Of a DNA stretch of 64,000 nt, positions 25,101 through 36,502 are shown piece by piece; the first letter of the stretch is position 1; every line of letters starts with the position of its first letter. Under the pieces are notes generated by a model. It ran no database searches and was not told the origin of the DNA. It saw nothing but the letters and a program-made list of their open reading frames with translations. The DNA is from Schoenoplectus triqueter. Taxonomy: Eukaryota > Streptophyta > Magnoliopsida > Poales > Cyperaceae. Location: the NCBI GenBank assembly GCA_964058805.1, contig CAXKVV010000004.1:496001-560000 (forward strand), written 5' to 3'. The position numbers were made by a program, and so were the translations under genes.

Positions 25101-27665
25101 CCAAGGGTAATGATGGGTCACAGGTCAAGGGTGAGCACGGGTCGGACGGTCCGAGTTAGACCGGTTAGAGGGGTAATTTTGTGAAATTTCAAATCAGATT
25201 CTTGTTAGGATTGGGTTTTTCAAGGGTCTGGGTCACCCATGGGTCTCACATGGGACGAATATAATTCGGAAAAAAATACTAAAAAAGTAAAATAGATAGG
25301 TTAAAAAATTCTCAAAAATTAAGTAAAAGTATTTATCATGAAAGTAAGTTACATTTCACTTTTGTTGTAATTTCGATGTTGTATTGTGAATATATTAAAA
25401 CAAACAATCTATAACCGTTAATTTTCAAATGAACTGATGGAAGACTAGATGTACATGAATTATTTGAATCTTTTTTGTAATATGATCATGATGTAATAAA
25501 TATCTTACATATAAAAAATTAACTTCATTGATGACCATCTTCGATCAAGTCTAAAAAAATTGGGTTAATTTTTAATTTTATGGATGAAGCATCTGAATAG
25601 CTCATATTTGTATGAAAATTTGACAGTAATAATATTTTTCAAGGGAAAACAAATTCAATGGAATTGATCTTTAATTTTCAAAAAATAGCATTGCTCTTCA
25701 TTTGAACATCTAATGAGCTATCATGTTACATAATCAATTATAAACATGAGAGAGCATATGATACAACAAAAACTCTATATGCATTATCGATGATCTGTTC
25801 TGCTCACGTTCTAAATAATTATGTCGACTATACACCAGACAAATTTCATCAAGTTCAAAGCTTGGGACGACGTCAATCAACTAACTTTAAAAACACATAA
25901 TCGGATGACCATGAATTGTTTGCAACCGATCGATGAATTAAATTAGGTGAAAGATCTTGTAATCATCATAATCATGTTCTCCATACTTTTCTGATAGTAT
26001 ATTAAAAATTTGACAAAGATCATCAAATGTTTTAGTGTTGTAATATTTAGTTAAATTTAACTGTTTAAATTATTTTGACGTATATGGGTAACAAAAAAAA
26101 TTAAATTCTCATAAAATTCATTACTTAAGTTGATCACAAAGTTAAGTTATTTTAATTTTGTTTAATTTTTAGATATTCAATTCCATTTTATAAATATTCT
26201 TTTATTTCAATATCATTTGGTGTCAGGTCGGATCAGGTCATTTTGGGTTTTGGGTCGTATCAAGTCGGGTCGGGTATCAGGTCATTTCGGGTTTCGAGTC
26301 GTATCAAGTCGGGTCGGGTTGGGTATCGGGTCATCTAGTGTCGGGGCATTTCGGGTTTCGAGTCGTATGAAGTCGGGTCAGGTTGGATATCGGGTCATCT
26401 AGTGTTGGGGCATTTCAGGTTTCGGGTCATATCAGGTCGGGTTGGGTATTGGGTCTAGTATCGGGTTATTTTAGGTTTCGGGTCGGGTATCAGATCATCT
26501 AGTGTCGGGTCATTTTAGATTTCAGGTTGTAGTAGGTCGGGTCGGATATCGGGTCATCTAGTGTTTGATTATTTCGGGTTTTGGGTTGTATCGGGTCCGG
26601 GAGGGTCGGGCGGGTTTCTCGGGTCGGGTTCTTCCATCTCTAATTTTTCTCATGCTCGAGTAATTTGATTTCATTTTTTTTAAAACTTTTCCTATTTCAA
26701 TGTGGTCTTATTGCACAGTTGAGTACATTATAATTTTTAAAAAATAAATATCAGTACCCAATTGAAATCAGTTGAGTGTAAAAATCAAAACAAATGTTCA
26801 GAGATAAATTTGGAATTTGAACGGCTTGTATTTTTCTTTTTCATTTCCTTTTTAAACACATTTTAGTTATGACATTCTGCAAAAGGTGGTAATATAAAAG
26901 AATAAATAAAATGCTACTTGGAAAATAGATGAAACAGACTAATGTTTTATTTTGGCATCTCTTAATATTTAGTGAGCAAGACAAGGAGCTCCTGATTGAA
27001 CAACAAACAGTACTGCGGCAACTGGAATCAATCCTCTCAATTCTCAAACTAGCTCGAGCGGGACAGCACGTGGAGGCATTGAGAGGAATTATCAACATAA
27101 AGTTCCTTCCTCTAGACCCACGCTCGCCAAATATCCCAACTGATGTCATAAGGAACCTGAACCCCCATGTTCAGACCTGTGTACCAGATCTCCTGAGGGC
27201 TGCACTCACTTGCCTGGATAATGTTAGAGATGCTGATGGGACCTTACGTGCACTTAAATCCAAGGTTTGTTAGCTAGCCGTCTTATATTTTGTTGCTGGC
27301 TTCCCTTCAGCCTTTAAATTGTTGGATAGAAAAGATGTTCTGATTGATGCCATACGGAAGGTCTTGTCTAACTGGGTTTTGGAGTTTTTTTTTTCTCTTG
27401 TGAGGTTGGGGGGGGGGGGGGGGGGGTACTGGGGTTGCAGTGCCCCAGTATGGATGAATGTAATACTTGGATGGATATGCTACCAGCTCCTAATAGTGTT
27501 TAGAGTGCAGCACAATGTTTAATTGCATCTTTGTGTTTAATTTTTCTGTTTATGAGTTTATCTAATATGAGTTTCCTGTGTTGGCAGATTGCAAGCATTG
27601 TAGCTAACAATATGAGCAGGAATTGGCCACAGGATTTGTACGAGAAGGTTGCCCGAAGCATATGA
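19111..27665 (+). CDS. NUP93: Nucleoporin NUP93 (Nup93/Nic96 family)
   Basis: Sixteen exons join in phase: 19111-19212, 19325-19416, 19802-19868, 19984-20043, 20697-20786, 21319-21588, 21825-21920, 22018-22152, 22237-22290, 22374-22457, 22547-22633, 22714-23326, 23740-24032, 24424-24605, 26973-27264, 27588-27665. The product is 864 residues, close to plant NUP93 (about 860). It starts MANDADMSGWSELLHTSTKL; hallmark segments are RRHLEWGHEKYIMDTIQSH, SGSRRQIERMLRDLPNL, GRDPLVYPYVLLLSVQFLPA and PDLLRAALTCLDNVRDADG. Nup93 is an alpha-helical scaffold nucleoporin of the inner ring of the nuclear pore. A coiled-coil-like N-terminal part precedes the alpha-solenoid. Two oddities: the exon 8 acceptor is preceded by A-rich rather than pyrimidine-rich sequence, and intron 14 (2367 bp) holds a hAT-like insertion. 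The frame is intact throughout, so the gene looks functional. Confidence 0.95.
24698..26642. mobile_element. hAT-like non-autonomous element in NUP93 intron 14
   Basis: The 1945-bp insertion is bounded by perfect 8-bp direct repeats ATTTTTCT (24690-24697 and 26643-26650), the hAT target-site size. Its ends are short imperfect inverted repeats, TAGAGGTGGCAA and TAGAGATGGAAG. Inside each end lies an array of CGGGT-type repeats built from units of about 50-60 bases (ATCGGGTCATCTAGTGTCGG followed by a GTATCAGGTCGGGT-like half). The arrays cover about 24715-25080 and 26215-26625 and run in the same direction. The AT-rich centre has no transposase frame. The open frames over the arrays are low-complexity artefacts. 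Confidence 0.85.
27408..27426 (+). repeat. Poly(G) run, 19 G, in NUP93 intron 15
   Basis: An uninterrupted G tract in the intron between exons 15 and 16, on the transcribed sense strand. Confidence 0.95.
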
Positions 27666-28857
27666 CAGCCGAGTGTAGTTTATAAATTTAATATCATTGT
27701 CTACTCGGCAGCTCATTTCCAACTTGAGTTACTTTGGAAATTCAGGTCTATTACGTGGGCTGTATTGTTTTTTGAAGGAAAAATGGTGGCATCTAGGTAG
27801 CGGGGGGTTCTATGTACTTTCTTTTCTGATGTAATTTTTATTTCTGTGGCTGAGGCGCTTCTATTATGTACGATCACGCATTGATGCTTTCCAAGGTCCG
27901 ATAATAGTTGGTACCACTGATCCCAACAGTTTTTATGTGTACCACTGTTTTCAAATGGACAATTTTATAAAATGTCCTCCCTTCTAAAATACAAACAAAA
28001 TACCCCTCCAAATTTATTAACAAAATGCCCTCACTTCCCTTCTCTCCTTTTCCTTTACTTTCAACCATGTCAATATTTATTTGTTGAACTTCTAGAAATA
28101 ATAAGAAAATATTTTTATGTTCATATAACTAATGCAGCCACAATTTTATAATTCGATTTAAAAAAATATATATATGCACACACTAATATGTAGCGCAATA
28201 GTTTTTACTATATCGCTCTTCATATTCATTAATTTTCTATCTATCCTTCATATGTGATAAGAAATAATCATCAAGGCAATTAGAGAAAATTAAATTTATA
28301 AAATTACAAAATATAATCATCGAGGTAAACATTTAATTAGAGAGCAGTCAAAATATAAAAATTGCAGTGAGCATGGAATAAAATGGAATATGTTCTCCAA
28401 TCTTTGTTATGACTGATCAGTACAAATTTGATTTTTTTAATTTTAAACAATATTAGACAAATTTTTCAACATCATATGCTTGTCGGATAGCAAGTTAATT
28501 CTCATAATCCCTCACGAACAAATTTTTTTTTATTCATTTTTAAAATATGATACTATTTTTAAAAATTATATCAGATTGTCATGAGAAAAATCATATACTA
28601 TATTTTTTTTCCCGTAGAACACGTGAAGAATAAATAGAGAAAATAAAAAATAAAAAATATGTATTTTGATGACATATTTTTTCACAACAGATTATTATGT
28701 GTTCATATTATTTTTTGAAGTTTGATTACAAAATCATATGTTATTTTAATATACAAATATTTTCAGAATTTCTACAAGTTTAATAAGTAAACATTAAAAT
28801 GGTTGGAAGTAAAGAGATGGGAGATAGAAGAGAATAAAAAATTGTATGTGTGGGGTC
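27666..28857. other. NUP93 3' flank and AT-rich intergenic DNA
   Basis: This holds the NUP93 3' UTR (to roughly 27860) and AT-rich sequence without coding or repeat boundaries that I can support. Confidence 0.5.
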
Positions 28858-28865
28858 CCATAAGG

Positions 28866-29295
28866 TAGGGTGTCAATGGGTCGGGTCGGGTTCAGGTCGG
28901 GTTATATTATTTTATTTTTTTTATCCGATCTGAACCCGACCTGATTAAATTCGGGTCAAAAAATCTTGACTAATACTCGACCCGACGGGTTACGGATCGA
29001 CCCGATTAATGTAAAATAATTAATTATTTTTATATAATTTTAAATAATAAAATATTATTTAATTTATAATTAATCTTAATTAGTGTATATTTAAGTTTTA
29101 ATTAGTACTAAATCATAAAATTACTTCAAAAAACATAATTAATCGGGTCGGGTTGATCCGAACCCGACCTGATTCGAATAAAAAAAATAAACTCATACCC
29201 GACCCATTTATTTTCGGATCATGTCGGGTCAGTCGGATCGGGTTCGAGCCGGATTGGGTTAACCCATCGGATTGGATCAATAATTGACACCCCTA
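28866..29295. mobile_element. hAT-type MITE with perfect 8-bp target duplication
   Basis: The 430-bp element starts TAGGGTGTCAAT and ends with ATTGACACCCCTA, near-perfect inverted ends. It is flanked by CCATAAGG at 28858-28865 and 29296-29303. Subterminal regions carry GGGTCGGGT motifs and their complement (AACCCGACCTG), so the element can fold back. An AT-rich core of about 150 bases separates the arms. It is non-autonomous. Confidence 0.88.
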
Positions 29296-29583
29296 CCATA
29301 AGGGCATTTTGTTAATAAATTTGATAGGAGTGTATTTTGTTCTATGATTTTAGAAAGAATGACATTTTATAAAATTGTCCATTTTAAAATACTGCATCAT
29401 AAACACAAATGCTTATGCGGTGCAATAAAAGTTGTGCATTCACTTGCTCAATAGTGTGTGATATATATTTTTTAATTTTTATATATAAAATTAATTATAT
29501 AATATGTTTTATGTAAAGAAAAATTAAAATTATATTATATTCTACTATATTTTTTTATTTAATATTTGATATAATAAAAGGAA

Positions 29584-30956
29584 TGTTGATGATTTTTACC
29601 AAAAATGATAATTTGGTCTAGTTTGGTCAAAGTAGAGAAATTATAAAGAACACTGAAAATGTTAACGGAGTTCGACTTAAAATGCCTACGTCTCCGGATC
29701 TCACCCTATAATGGGATGCCACTTTATTACTCAAAATTCAATTACAAACAAGAAGCTTTAGCTTCTTCACAATACAAGTATAAGAAAACTAAAAACTGTA
29801 AAAAAACAACAACAAAAGAGCACTCAAGGCTCAAATAAACTGCAGTATAACCGCTGAGAAAAGATTTGAGACAAAGCTCAAAGAAGTGTTGAACTGAATA
29901 TTACAAAAGAATTCCTTTTGATTTGGCTAATTCAAGATCTCTTATTCTTATAACTTGCAAGGAAGGAAATGAGTTCTTGTGGTTGCAGTTGAGTGCTCTG
30001 GGTTGCTAGAGATGTTGATTATTTTCAATTTCTTTCTTTTTCTTGTCTATCTACACCCAGATCATCAATTTTTATAAACCATTAATAGAGAACTGGTATT
30101 CTTGCGCTGGAAAATGTTATAACGTTTCATCAATCGTTATAACATTTATGTATTGTGAATCTTGAGTTTTCAAGAATACCACTTGTCAGAATTGTATAGA
30201 AACGTTATAACGGTTCAAAAATAAATAGGATGAATCGTTATAACGATATAGAGAAACGTTGAACGCTTTACAGAAACGATTCAACGCTTTGATTGTTTGA
30301 CCAACTTTCTAACAAGTCTACTGATCTTCAGAAACGTTATAACGATTCACTGAATCGTTGAACGCTTTACAAAGCGTTACATAACGATACACTCTGTTAA
30401 TTTTGGCTCATTTCTGCTCATAAAGAACTTAGAATATTTTTGAGTAGGTGTATTGAGTCGTTATAACGCTTTATGAAGCGTTATGTAACGATACACTCTG
30501 TTAATTTTTGCTTATTTCTGCTCACAGAGAACTTAGAATATTTTTGAGATGTGTATTGAATCGTTATAACGATTAGGGAATCGTTATAACGGTTCTCTGC
30601 GACAGAGAACTCTTCCTTGCATAATTATGAAGAATATAGGATTTTAAATTATATCTATACATTGAATATGATCATATATCTTCATAGAAGCCTCTGAATT
30701 GTCTTGATCATTTCTTCTTCATTCCCTTGAAACTTCTTAGAATCCTGCAATCAAATTTTAAGGAAACTTGTTAAATTCGATAATGTTTTGCAAAACAATA
30801 AAATTAAAGAAATTATTAAGTGTAACAATATTAAATTCTTTAAAAATATCTAATCGATTCAAATATTTTAAGAATTAATTTTATAAAATATATATTCACA
30901 TATATAATTTATATATTAAATTATATATAGAGAGAAAGGAAGTCTAAAATGTAATA
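29584..30956 (-). repeat. LTR-like sequence with GTTATAAC arrays
   Basis: Read on the minus strand, the left part has a signature seen near the end of plant Copia LTRs (GGAGACGTAGGCA, then a GAACTCCGTTAA-like stretch around 29665-29700), ending in CAACA at 29584. The rest carries many GTTATAAC palindromes and a unit of about 104 bases (TAACGATACACTCTG...) at 30382 and 30486. I infer a solo LTR or LTR fragment; the distal boundary is not resolved and no internal domain adjoins it. Confidence 0.4.
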
Positions 30957-31308
30957 TGTTGCATGGATAAGTTCGTACACCACGTCAAAATTTTAAATTT
31001 TAAGTTAAAAATGACCGATCCATTCAATTTATTCTCCATATCAAACTCTTGTAGAAAATCAAAATTTATATTTTTTGAAAATTTTTTGCTATTTTTTGAG
31101 TAGGAATAAAATCATCACTATTGGACGATCCAAAATCCTTAAATCAAGCAACTTTCTCTTGAACCAAAAAATAGCAAAAAAAATCAAAAAATATAAAATT
31201 TGATTTTCTACAAGAGTATGATAGAGAATAAATTGAACGGTTTGGATTGGTCATTTTTAGCTTGAAGTTTGAGATTTTGACGTGGTACACGGACGCATCC
31301 GTGCAGCG
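30957..31308. mobile_element. Foldback (MITE-like) element 1
   Basis: The left arm around 30957-31105 (TACACCACGTCAAAA, AAAAATGACC, TCTTGTAGAAAATCAAA) is mirrored as reverse complement around 31160-31308. Arms are about 140 bases with many small differences, so the copy is old. No clear target duplication was found. Confidence 0.65.
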
Positions 31309-31671
31309 CGTTATTTTTTGGGCTCTGATGCTATGCATAGCACGAATCGTCTTCATGTTATGGATCAGTTCTTCTTTCTCAAAATCTAAATGGTCGATTC
31401 GAACCACTCAAAATAATTTCTGTATGAATATCTAGATATAGACTAAAATTTATAATTTATAAAACTTTTAACTATTTTTTAGATAGTTAGAAAATCACTA
31501 TTTTGGATGGCTCATAATAATTAAATCAAGTGGTTTAAAAATAGTTAAAATTTAAAAATTATAAAATTTGATCCACATTTAGTTATTCATATGGAATCAT
31601 TTTAAGCAGCTCAGATCGCCGTTTAAACTTTGAGAATGAAAAACTGACCCATAGCACGGAGACGATCTGTC
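31309..31671. mobile_element. Foldback (MITE-like) element 2
   Basis: The left arm around 31309-31475 (CATAGCACGAATCGTC, TGGATCAGTTCTTC) pairs with the right arm around 31510-31671 (GACGATCTGTCC, ACTGACCCATAGCAC). It directly abuts foldback element 1, with diverged arms and no coding potential. Confidence 0.6.
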
Positions 31672-31714
31672 CGGGAGATAAAATTAAAGCGCAGTTGACA
31701 TATTAGTCATTATA

Positions 31715-31862
31715 CGTTTCCCAAATCGTTGTAACGATTACTGAATCGTTACGTAACGATACACTCTGGTTTCTTTTAGTATATTTCTGCCTTAGAATAT
31801 TTTTGAGTATTGAGATGAACCGTTATAACGTTTACTGAATCGTTATAACGATTCCCTGGGCA
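31715..31862 (-). repeat. Displaced third copy of the GTTATAAC-type unit
   Basis: The segment shares TAACGATACACTCTGG, TTAGAATATTTTTGAG and two GTTATAACG motifs with the block at 30360-30600. It lies on the far side of the two foldbacks, suggesting that they split one older repeat. Confidence 0.6.
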
Positions 31863-32083
31863 TATGCAATTTTCTTGTTGTTTAAGCTCAATTTATCTTG
31901 ACCAATGCAATTTTCAACTTTTATTATTTTTTTAAATTTTCTGAAATTTTATTTTTTTACAAATTTTTAATTTTTTTAGTACTATTAGATTTTTAAACAA
32001 TTAAAAATAATAATTCAAATTAGTTAAAAATTATTATTAAAAAATATGATAAATTATTATTTTTTGCAATTTATAAAAAAAAA

Positions 32084-32276
32084 TTCGGACCGGACCGGAC
32101 TGGAACGGACCGTGGAACGTCCTGTCCCGTCCCGTGGGGGTCCGGCCTCCGAGGGCCAACGGTGGGACGGGTTCGTTTTTTTCGAATTTGGACCGCCTTG
32201 GACCGGACCGTGTGGATCGTGCGGGACCGTGGACCGTCCGGGTTTGAACCGGACCGGCCTGTCTTCAATACTCTAC
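32084..32276. mobile_element. CGGACCG-rich fragment, probable end of a hAT-like element
   Basis: Dense GGACCGGACC/CCGTCC motifs end in TCTTCAATACTCTACCCC at 32274. The reverse complement (GGGGTAGAGTATTGAAGA) looks like a hAT terminal sequence. The opposite end and a target duplication were not found, so it is a fragment or diverged. Confidence 0.35.
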
Positions 32277-33378
32277 CCCAGCCTCTTGGGGCGCATATTC
32301 TCTATGAATAATTTTCGTACAAAAATTTTCATAAGAAAATTATGACGGCTCAAGTTAAAATGAATAACAGTGAGAAAATTTAAATATGAATTTTAATGCA
32401 TAAAATTAATTAAATCTGAACCGTTAATAAATAATCTGGCCGTTTGAATTAAAAGAACCACTATATTTAGTGAGTTGAAAAGCTCTGCGGATGATGTAAG
32501 TTCTAACCCTTTATACATTGTAGATGTTATTATGATGATTAAAGGAGAATTCCTTTATTTATTTTATAGGCTAGAGTCTTAATAATTCACATGAACTATT
32601 ACTTCAAAAATCATTATTAGAACCAAGATAATCAAACGTGGATGGAAGTTGATATTCTTCTTATGATATACCACTGTGATATGTCAGTAAATCAGAAAGC
32701 ACTGGTTGATCTAAAAGGCTGCCCTTGATTGGGGATTTTCAAAAACTACTTGCCGAAGGGATTTACTAGAAGCCTATACTGTCCGTTTCAAAAACCAGAT
32801 CACCAAGCCTATACTGAGTATTCCAATTGTGTTTACTGGTATAAATGAGAGACCTTTAAAAAAGTCTTTGAAAAATCAGAGCTGCATCTTGGGGTAAATT
32901 TCATGACAGCTAAAAAGTAATCATGTAAAAACCTGGGACTTGCAACAAGATGCACTTCATGCCAAAAATCAAGGATACACTTATATTAAAATTAATTTAT
33001 TCAAGGATACACTTCATGCCAAAAATCAACACAAAGATTCAGCATTTACTACTCTTCCAGAAACAAAATCGACAAAACGTTTAGTAGAACTATGAAGCAT
33101 CCGTTAATCCCCATCTAGTAGATTGAACTTTATCAATTAGACATGATTTTCACAATTAAGCTAAACTCAATGTTCCTTAATATCCCTTCCATTCTGCCAA
33201 CTGCAAAAAGAGGAATTACACACGAAAATCATTTTTATCAAGCATAAAGACACAATTCTTGTACAATTGAAGTATAAATAACCACACATTATATTACGCA
33301 ATATTTCAAACAATTACAACAAAAATCCACACATAGAAACGACATAATATGCAATAGTCACATAATTTGCCATTCATT
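32277..33378. other. Intergenic DNA without recognised genes
   Basis: Positions 32330-32470 share AATCTGAACCGTTAATAAAT-like sequence with 35915-35960, a dispersed repeat of unknown type. The rest has no supportable coding exons on either strand. Confidence 0.4.
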
Positions 33379-34944
33379 ACGGGTCCGTTTGGCAAATCAA
33401 GGAATAACTTTGAAAGAGTGGTAATTTTGGAAGAGTGATAAAATAATATTTTTTTTGAAAGAGTGGTAGAATAGTGATATTCTTGACTATTCGGAAGAGT
33501 GAAAATATTATTTGGCAGTTGTTACTCAGAATAGTTAAAATATGAATAATTATGATACTAATAATGATGATGATAATAATAATAATAGTAAAATAATAAT
33601 CATAATAGTAAAATAATAATAATAATAAAGTAATAAAAAATTATCATAATAAATAATAATATTATAATAGTAATATAATAAAAATATAAATATAATCATA
33701 ATATAGTAATATAATAATAAAAAATTATAATTACAATCATAATTATAATAATATAATAATAAGTAATCATAATTTTAATAATATAATCATAATCATAATT
33801 ATGATAATAATAATTATAGTCATAATCATAATAATATAACCATAATCCTAATCATAATAATATAATTATAATAATATAATAATAAATTAATCATAAATAT
33901 AATCAATATATAATAATATAATACAACATAATAAAATATAATAAAGTAATAAAAAATAATCATAATAAATAATAATATTATAATAGTAATATAATAAAAA
34001 TATAAACATAATCATAATATAGTAATATAATAATAAAAAATTATAATTACAATCATAATTATAATAATATAATAATAATAAGTAATCATAATTTTAATAA
34101 TATAATCATAATATAATAATCATAATCATAATCATGATAATAATAATAATAATAATAGTCATAATCATAATAATATAACCATAATCATAATCATATAATA
34201 TAATAATAATAATATAATCATAATTATAAAAATAATTAAAAATAATTATAATTATAATAATATAATAATAAATTAATCATTACTGTAATCAACATATTAA
34301 AATAATATAATAATAAAATAATAATAATAATCATGATAAAATATCATAATAAATAATAATAATAATAATAATAATATAATTACAATATAATAAAATAATA
34401 ATAAATAATAATAATCATAATTACAATCATCATAATATAATAATATAATAATAAATAATTTTGATCATAATAATATAATAATAAAATAATTATATTTATA
34501 TTCATAATATAATAATATAATATTAAAATTATATTTATAATAATAATAAATAATATAATAATACTAATGATAACGATAATATAATAATAATAATGATAAT
34601 AATAATTTAATAATAATAATATAATGATGATAATAATAATAAATAATAAATAATAATCATAATATTAATATAATAATAAATTATAATCATAAATATAATA
34701 TAATAATATAATAATACTAAATCTTAATCATAATCATAATATAATAATATAATATAATATAATCAAATAATAATCGCTATTCCGACGAGAGCTAATCCGA
34801 TATTCCACCTATAAATTGGTATATCGGATTAGCACTATTCCGCACTCTTCTACTTAGTCTAAAATTCGTTTGGCAAATTAATTTGTCAGAATAACTATTC
34901 TATTCTAATTTTTTGTTATTTCATTGAGTGCCAAACACTCCCGT
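33379..34944. mobile_element. MITE-like element with a 1.2 kb ATA-rich microsatellite core
   Basis: The ends are ACGGGTCCGTTTGGCA and its inverted partner TGCCAAACACTCCCGT, 13 of 16 bases paired. About 33540-34770 consists almost only of ATA, ATAATC and TAATAATA repeats. Within it a segment of about 300 bases appears to be repeated (33600-33900 and 33935-34260). A related element lies at 55265-56225. No target duplication could be assigned. Confidence 0.6.
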
Positions 34945-35135
34945 AACATAAGTTCTGGGCGTGAGAAGTGTGAAGATAAAGAAACAGAATATAGGAACCC
35001 AATTGACAACAAATAATGAGAAAAAAAACCGAGAATAAGCTGAATTTAGACCAGTTGACAAGCAATAAAACAGATACCTTTATATTTGTAATCCATTATC
35101 AGTTTATCACCTAATTAGGTGCGTCAAGAAAATAA

Positions 35136-35247
35136 AGCCTCAGATTAGCATTTTGGCACATTAATCGTTGCCATCAATGGCTCAGGTTTTACCTGATGCG
35201 CAAAAAAATACCATTGAAGCTCATGCCATCGATTGTCATCACTGGCT
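35136..35247 (-). ncRNA. Candidate box C/D small nucleolar RNA
   Basis: Read on the minus strand: AGCC, box C GTGATGA (35236-35242), an internal CTGA (D') after a TCAGGT/ACCTGA hairpin, a C'-like TTGATGG, box D CTGA (35140-35143) and GGCT, which pairs with AGCC as a 4-bp terminal stem. Order, consensus and the flanking stem fit a box C/D snoRNA of 112 bases. I could not match its guide stretches upstream of D and D' to rRNA from memory, so target and identity are open. A pyrimidine-rich leader-like region lies upstream at 35600-35700. Confidence 0.42.
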
Positions 35248-35754
35248 GTTCTCTGCTCATCTCGAAACGAAAAAAAACACTCAACAGAAATAACTAAAAT
35301 ATAAAAATCGATTCAAAATAGTACTTTTCTTTGTTTAGTACAAAAATAAAAAAAAGTATAGCATAAAAAAAGCCACAAGCAAATGCGATTCGCAAGATTT
35401 TCACTACAAAGAAAACACAAGAACGTAATTTGTAAACATGAGAAATCATCCAAACCGATAGAATGTAAAAACAATCAAATAAAGCCGGTGGTAAAACCAT
35501 TCAAGATGTGAGATATTCGACAATATCTCTGAAATATAAAGAAAAAGATCCAACATAATGGAATTTAATAATCGAAAAGAGCGAACTAATAGCTCGAAAA
35601 TCGAAACGCGAGACTTTCCGATCAGAAAGAGAACTGAGGAACAGATGTTGCGGCGGAGTGAAGAGGAAACCTAAAGAGGAAAAAAAGGGGGTTAAGATCT
35701 AACGATAATAACACACCTGCGCGTGGCGCATCTCCAAGATGCCAAAATGACTGG

Positions 35755-35762
35755 TGGGCCCA
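35755..35762. promoter_or_regulatory. Palindromic site II element TGGGCCCA
   Basis: TGGGCY 'site II' motifs are common in promoters of plant snoRNA, ribosomal protein and other growth genes. This copy reads the same on both strands and lies about 510 bases upstream of the snoRNA candidate, before a CT-rich leader-like stretch. It may mark a promoter for a minus-strand non-coding transcript. Confidence 0.35.
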
Positions 35763-35769
35763 ACTTTAA

Positions 35770-36497
35770 TGCCCCTTCAATGTGCTAGGTACTAGCGTTC
35801 TTAGTTACAGACTTGCAGGTGCATTATGTTTTTTCCTATCTTACCTCAATTTCAAATTATAACGGTCACGGACAAGTCTAAACACGATTTTAATATATAT
35901 TTTTGTTAAATCAGAACTGTTGGTTAATAAATAATTTGATCGTTCAAATAAAAAAAACCACACATACGGGGCTTGTGAGTTCATGAAACAAGAGAGGAAA
36001 AGAATCAATACTTCTTACTCTCCTTAATTTCATCACTGTTTCCTACTTCGGTCTGTGATTTTGATAAATTCCATTCCATCATTTAAAAGATTCTACAAGT
36101 TTACTCAAAATGTTGCTATTCAAGCTATGTATTAATTCCATTGAACCTTTCAAACGCTACACACATGGCCTCCCTGGCCACGTCTTTACAAATGTAATAA
36201 TAAAAGGAATAAAAAGTTTAACAATGCACATTTTTCATCAATTTTGCCTAAAATAGCTCTTCAATCGAGCAAACCCAACTCACCCCACTCCAAACTGCAC
36301 ACAATTTACATTTACAAGGAAAAAAAAAAACCCAAACCTTTTGGGCTAACAAAAAATGCCTCGCAAAAGAATCGAGCTGTACTTTCTTTCCTTTTTCCTA
36401 AGAATACAAAAATAATGAAAAAGAGACGGGAAAACTCAAGCTACAATCCTTTAGTCCAAGTTTTGCACAAGAAAGTTGAATTCTGATTTTTGCCTAA
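35770..36497. other. Left flank of the Copia insertion
   Basis: A dispersed repeat fragment lies near 35880-35960. The remainder has one 80-codon frame (36244-36486) with no family resemblance, which I do not call a gene. Confidence 0.4.
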
Positions 36498-36502
36498 GAA
36501 GT

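Noticed and set aside
24819..25184. 121-codon open frame rich in Gly, Arg and Ser
   Set aside because: It is the translation of the CGGGT tandem array of the hAT element; a low-complexity artefact without a protein family.
30100..30600. GTTATAACG repeats as a CRISPR-like array
   Set aside because: Repeats are short palindromes at irregular spacing, with no constant repeat or spacer length.
33540..34770. Regularly repeated sequence that might be taken for a CRISPR or satellite array
   Set aside because: Units are 3-9 base microsatellite motifs without unique spacers, in a plant nuclear context.
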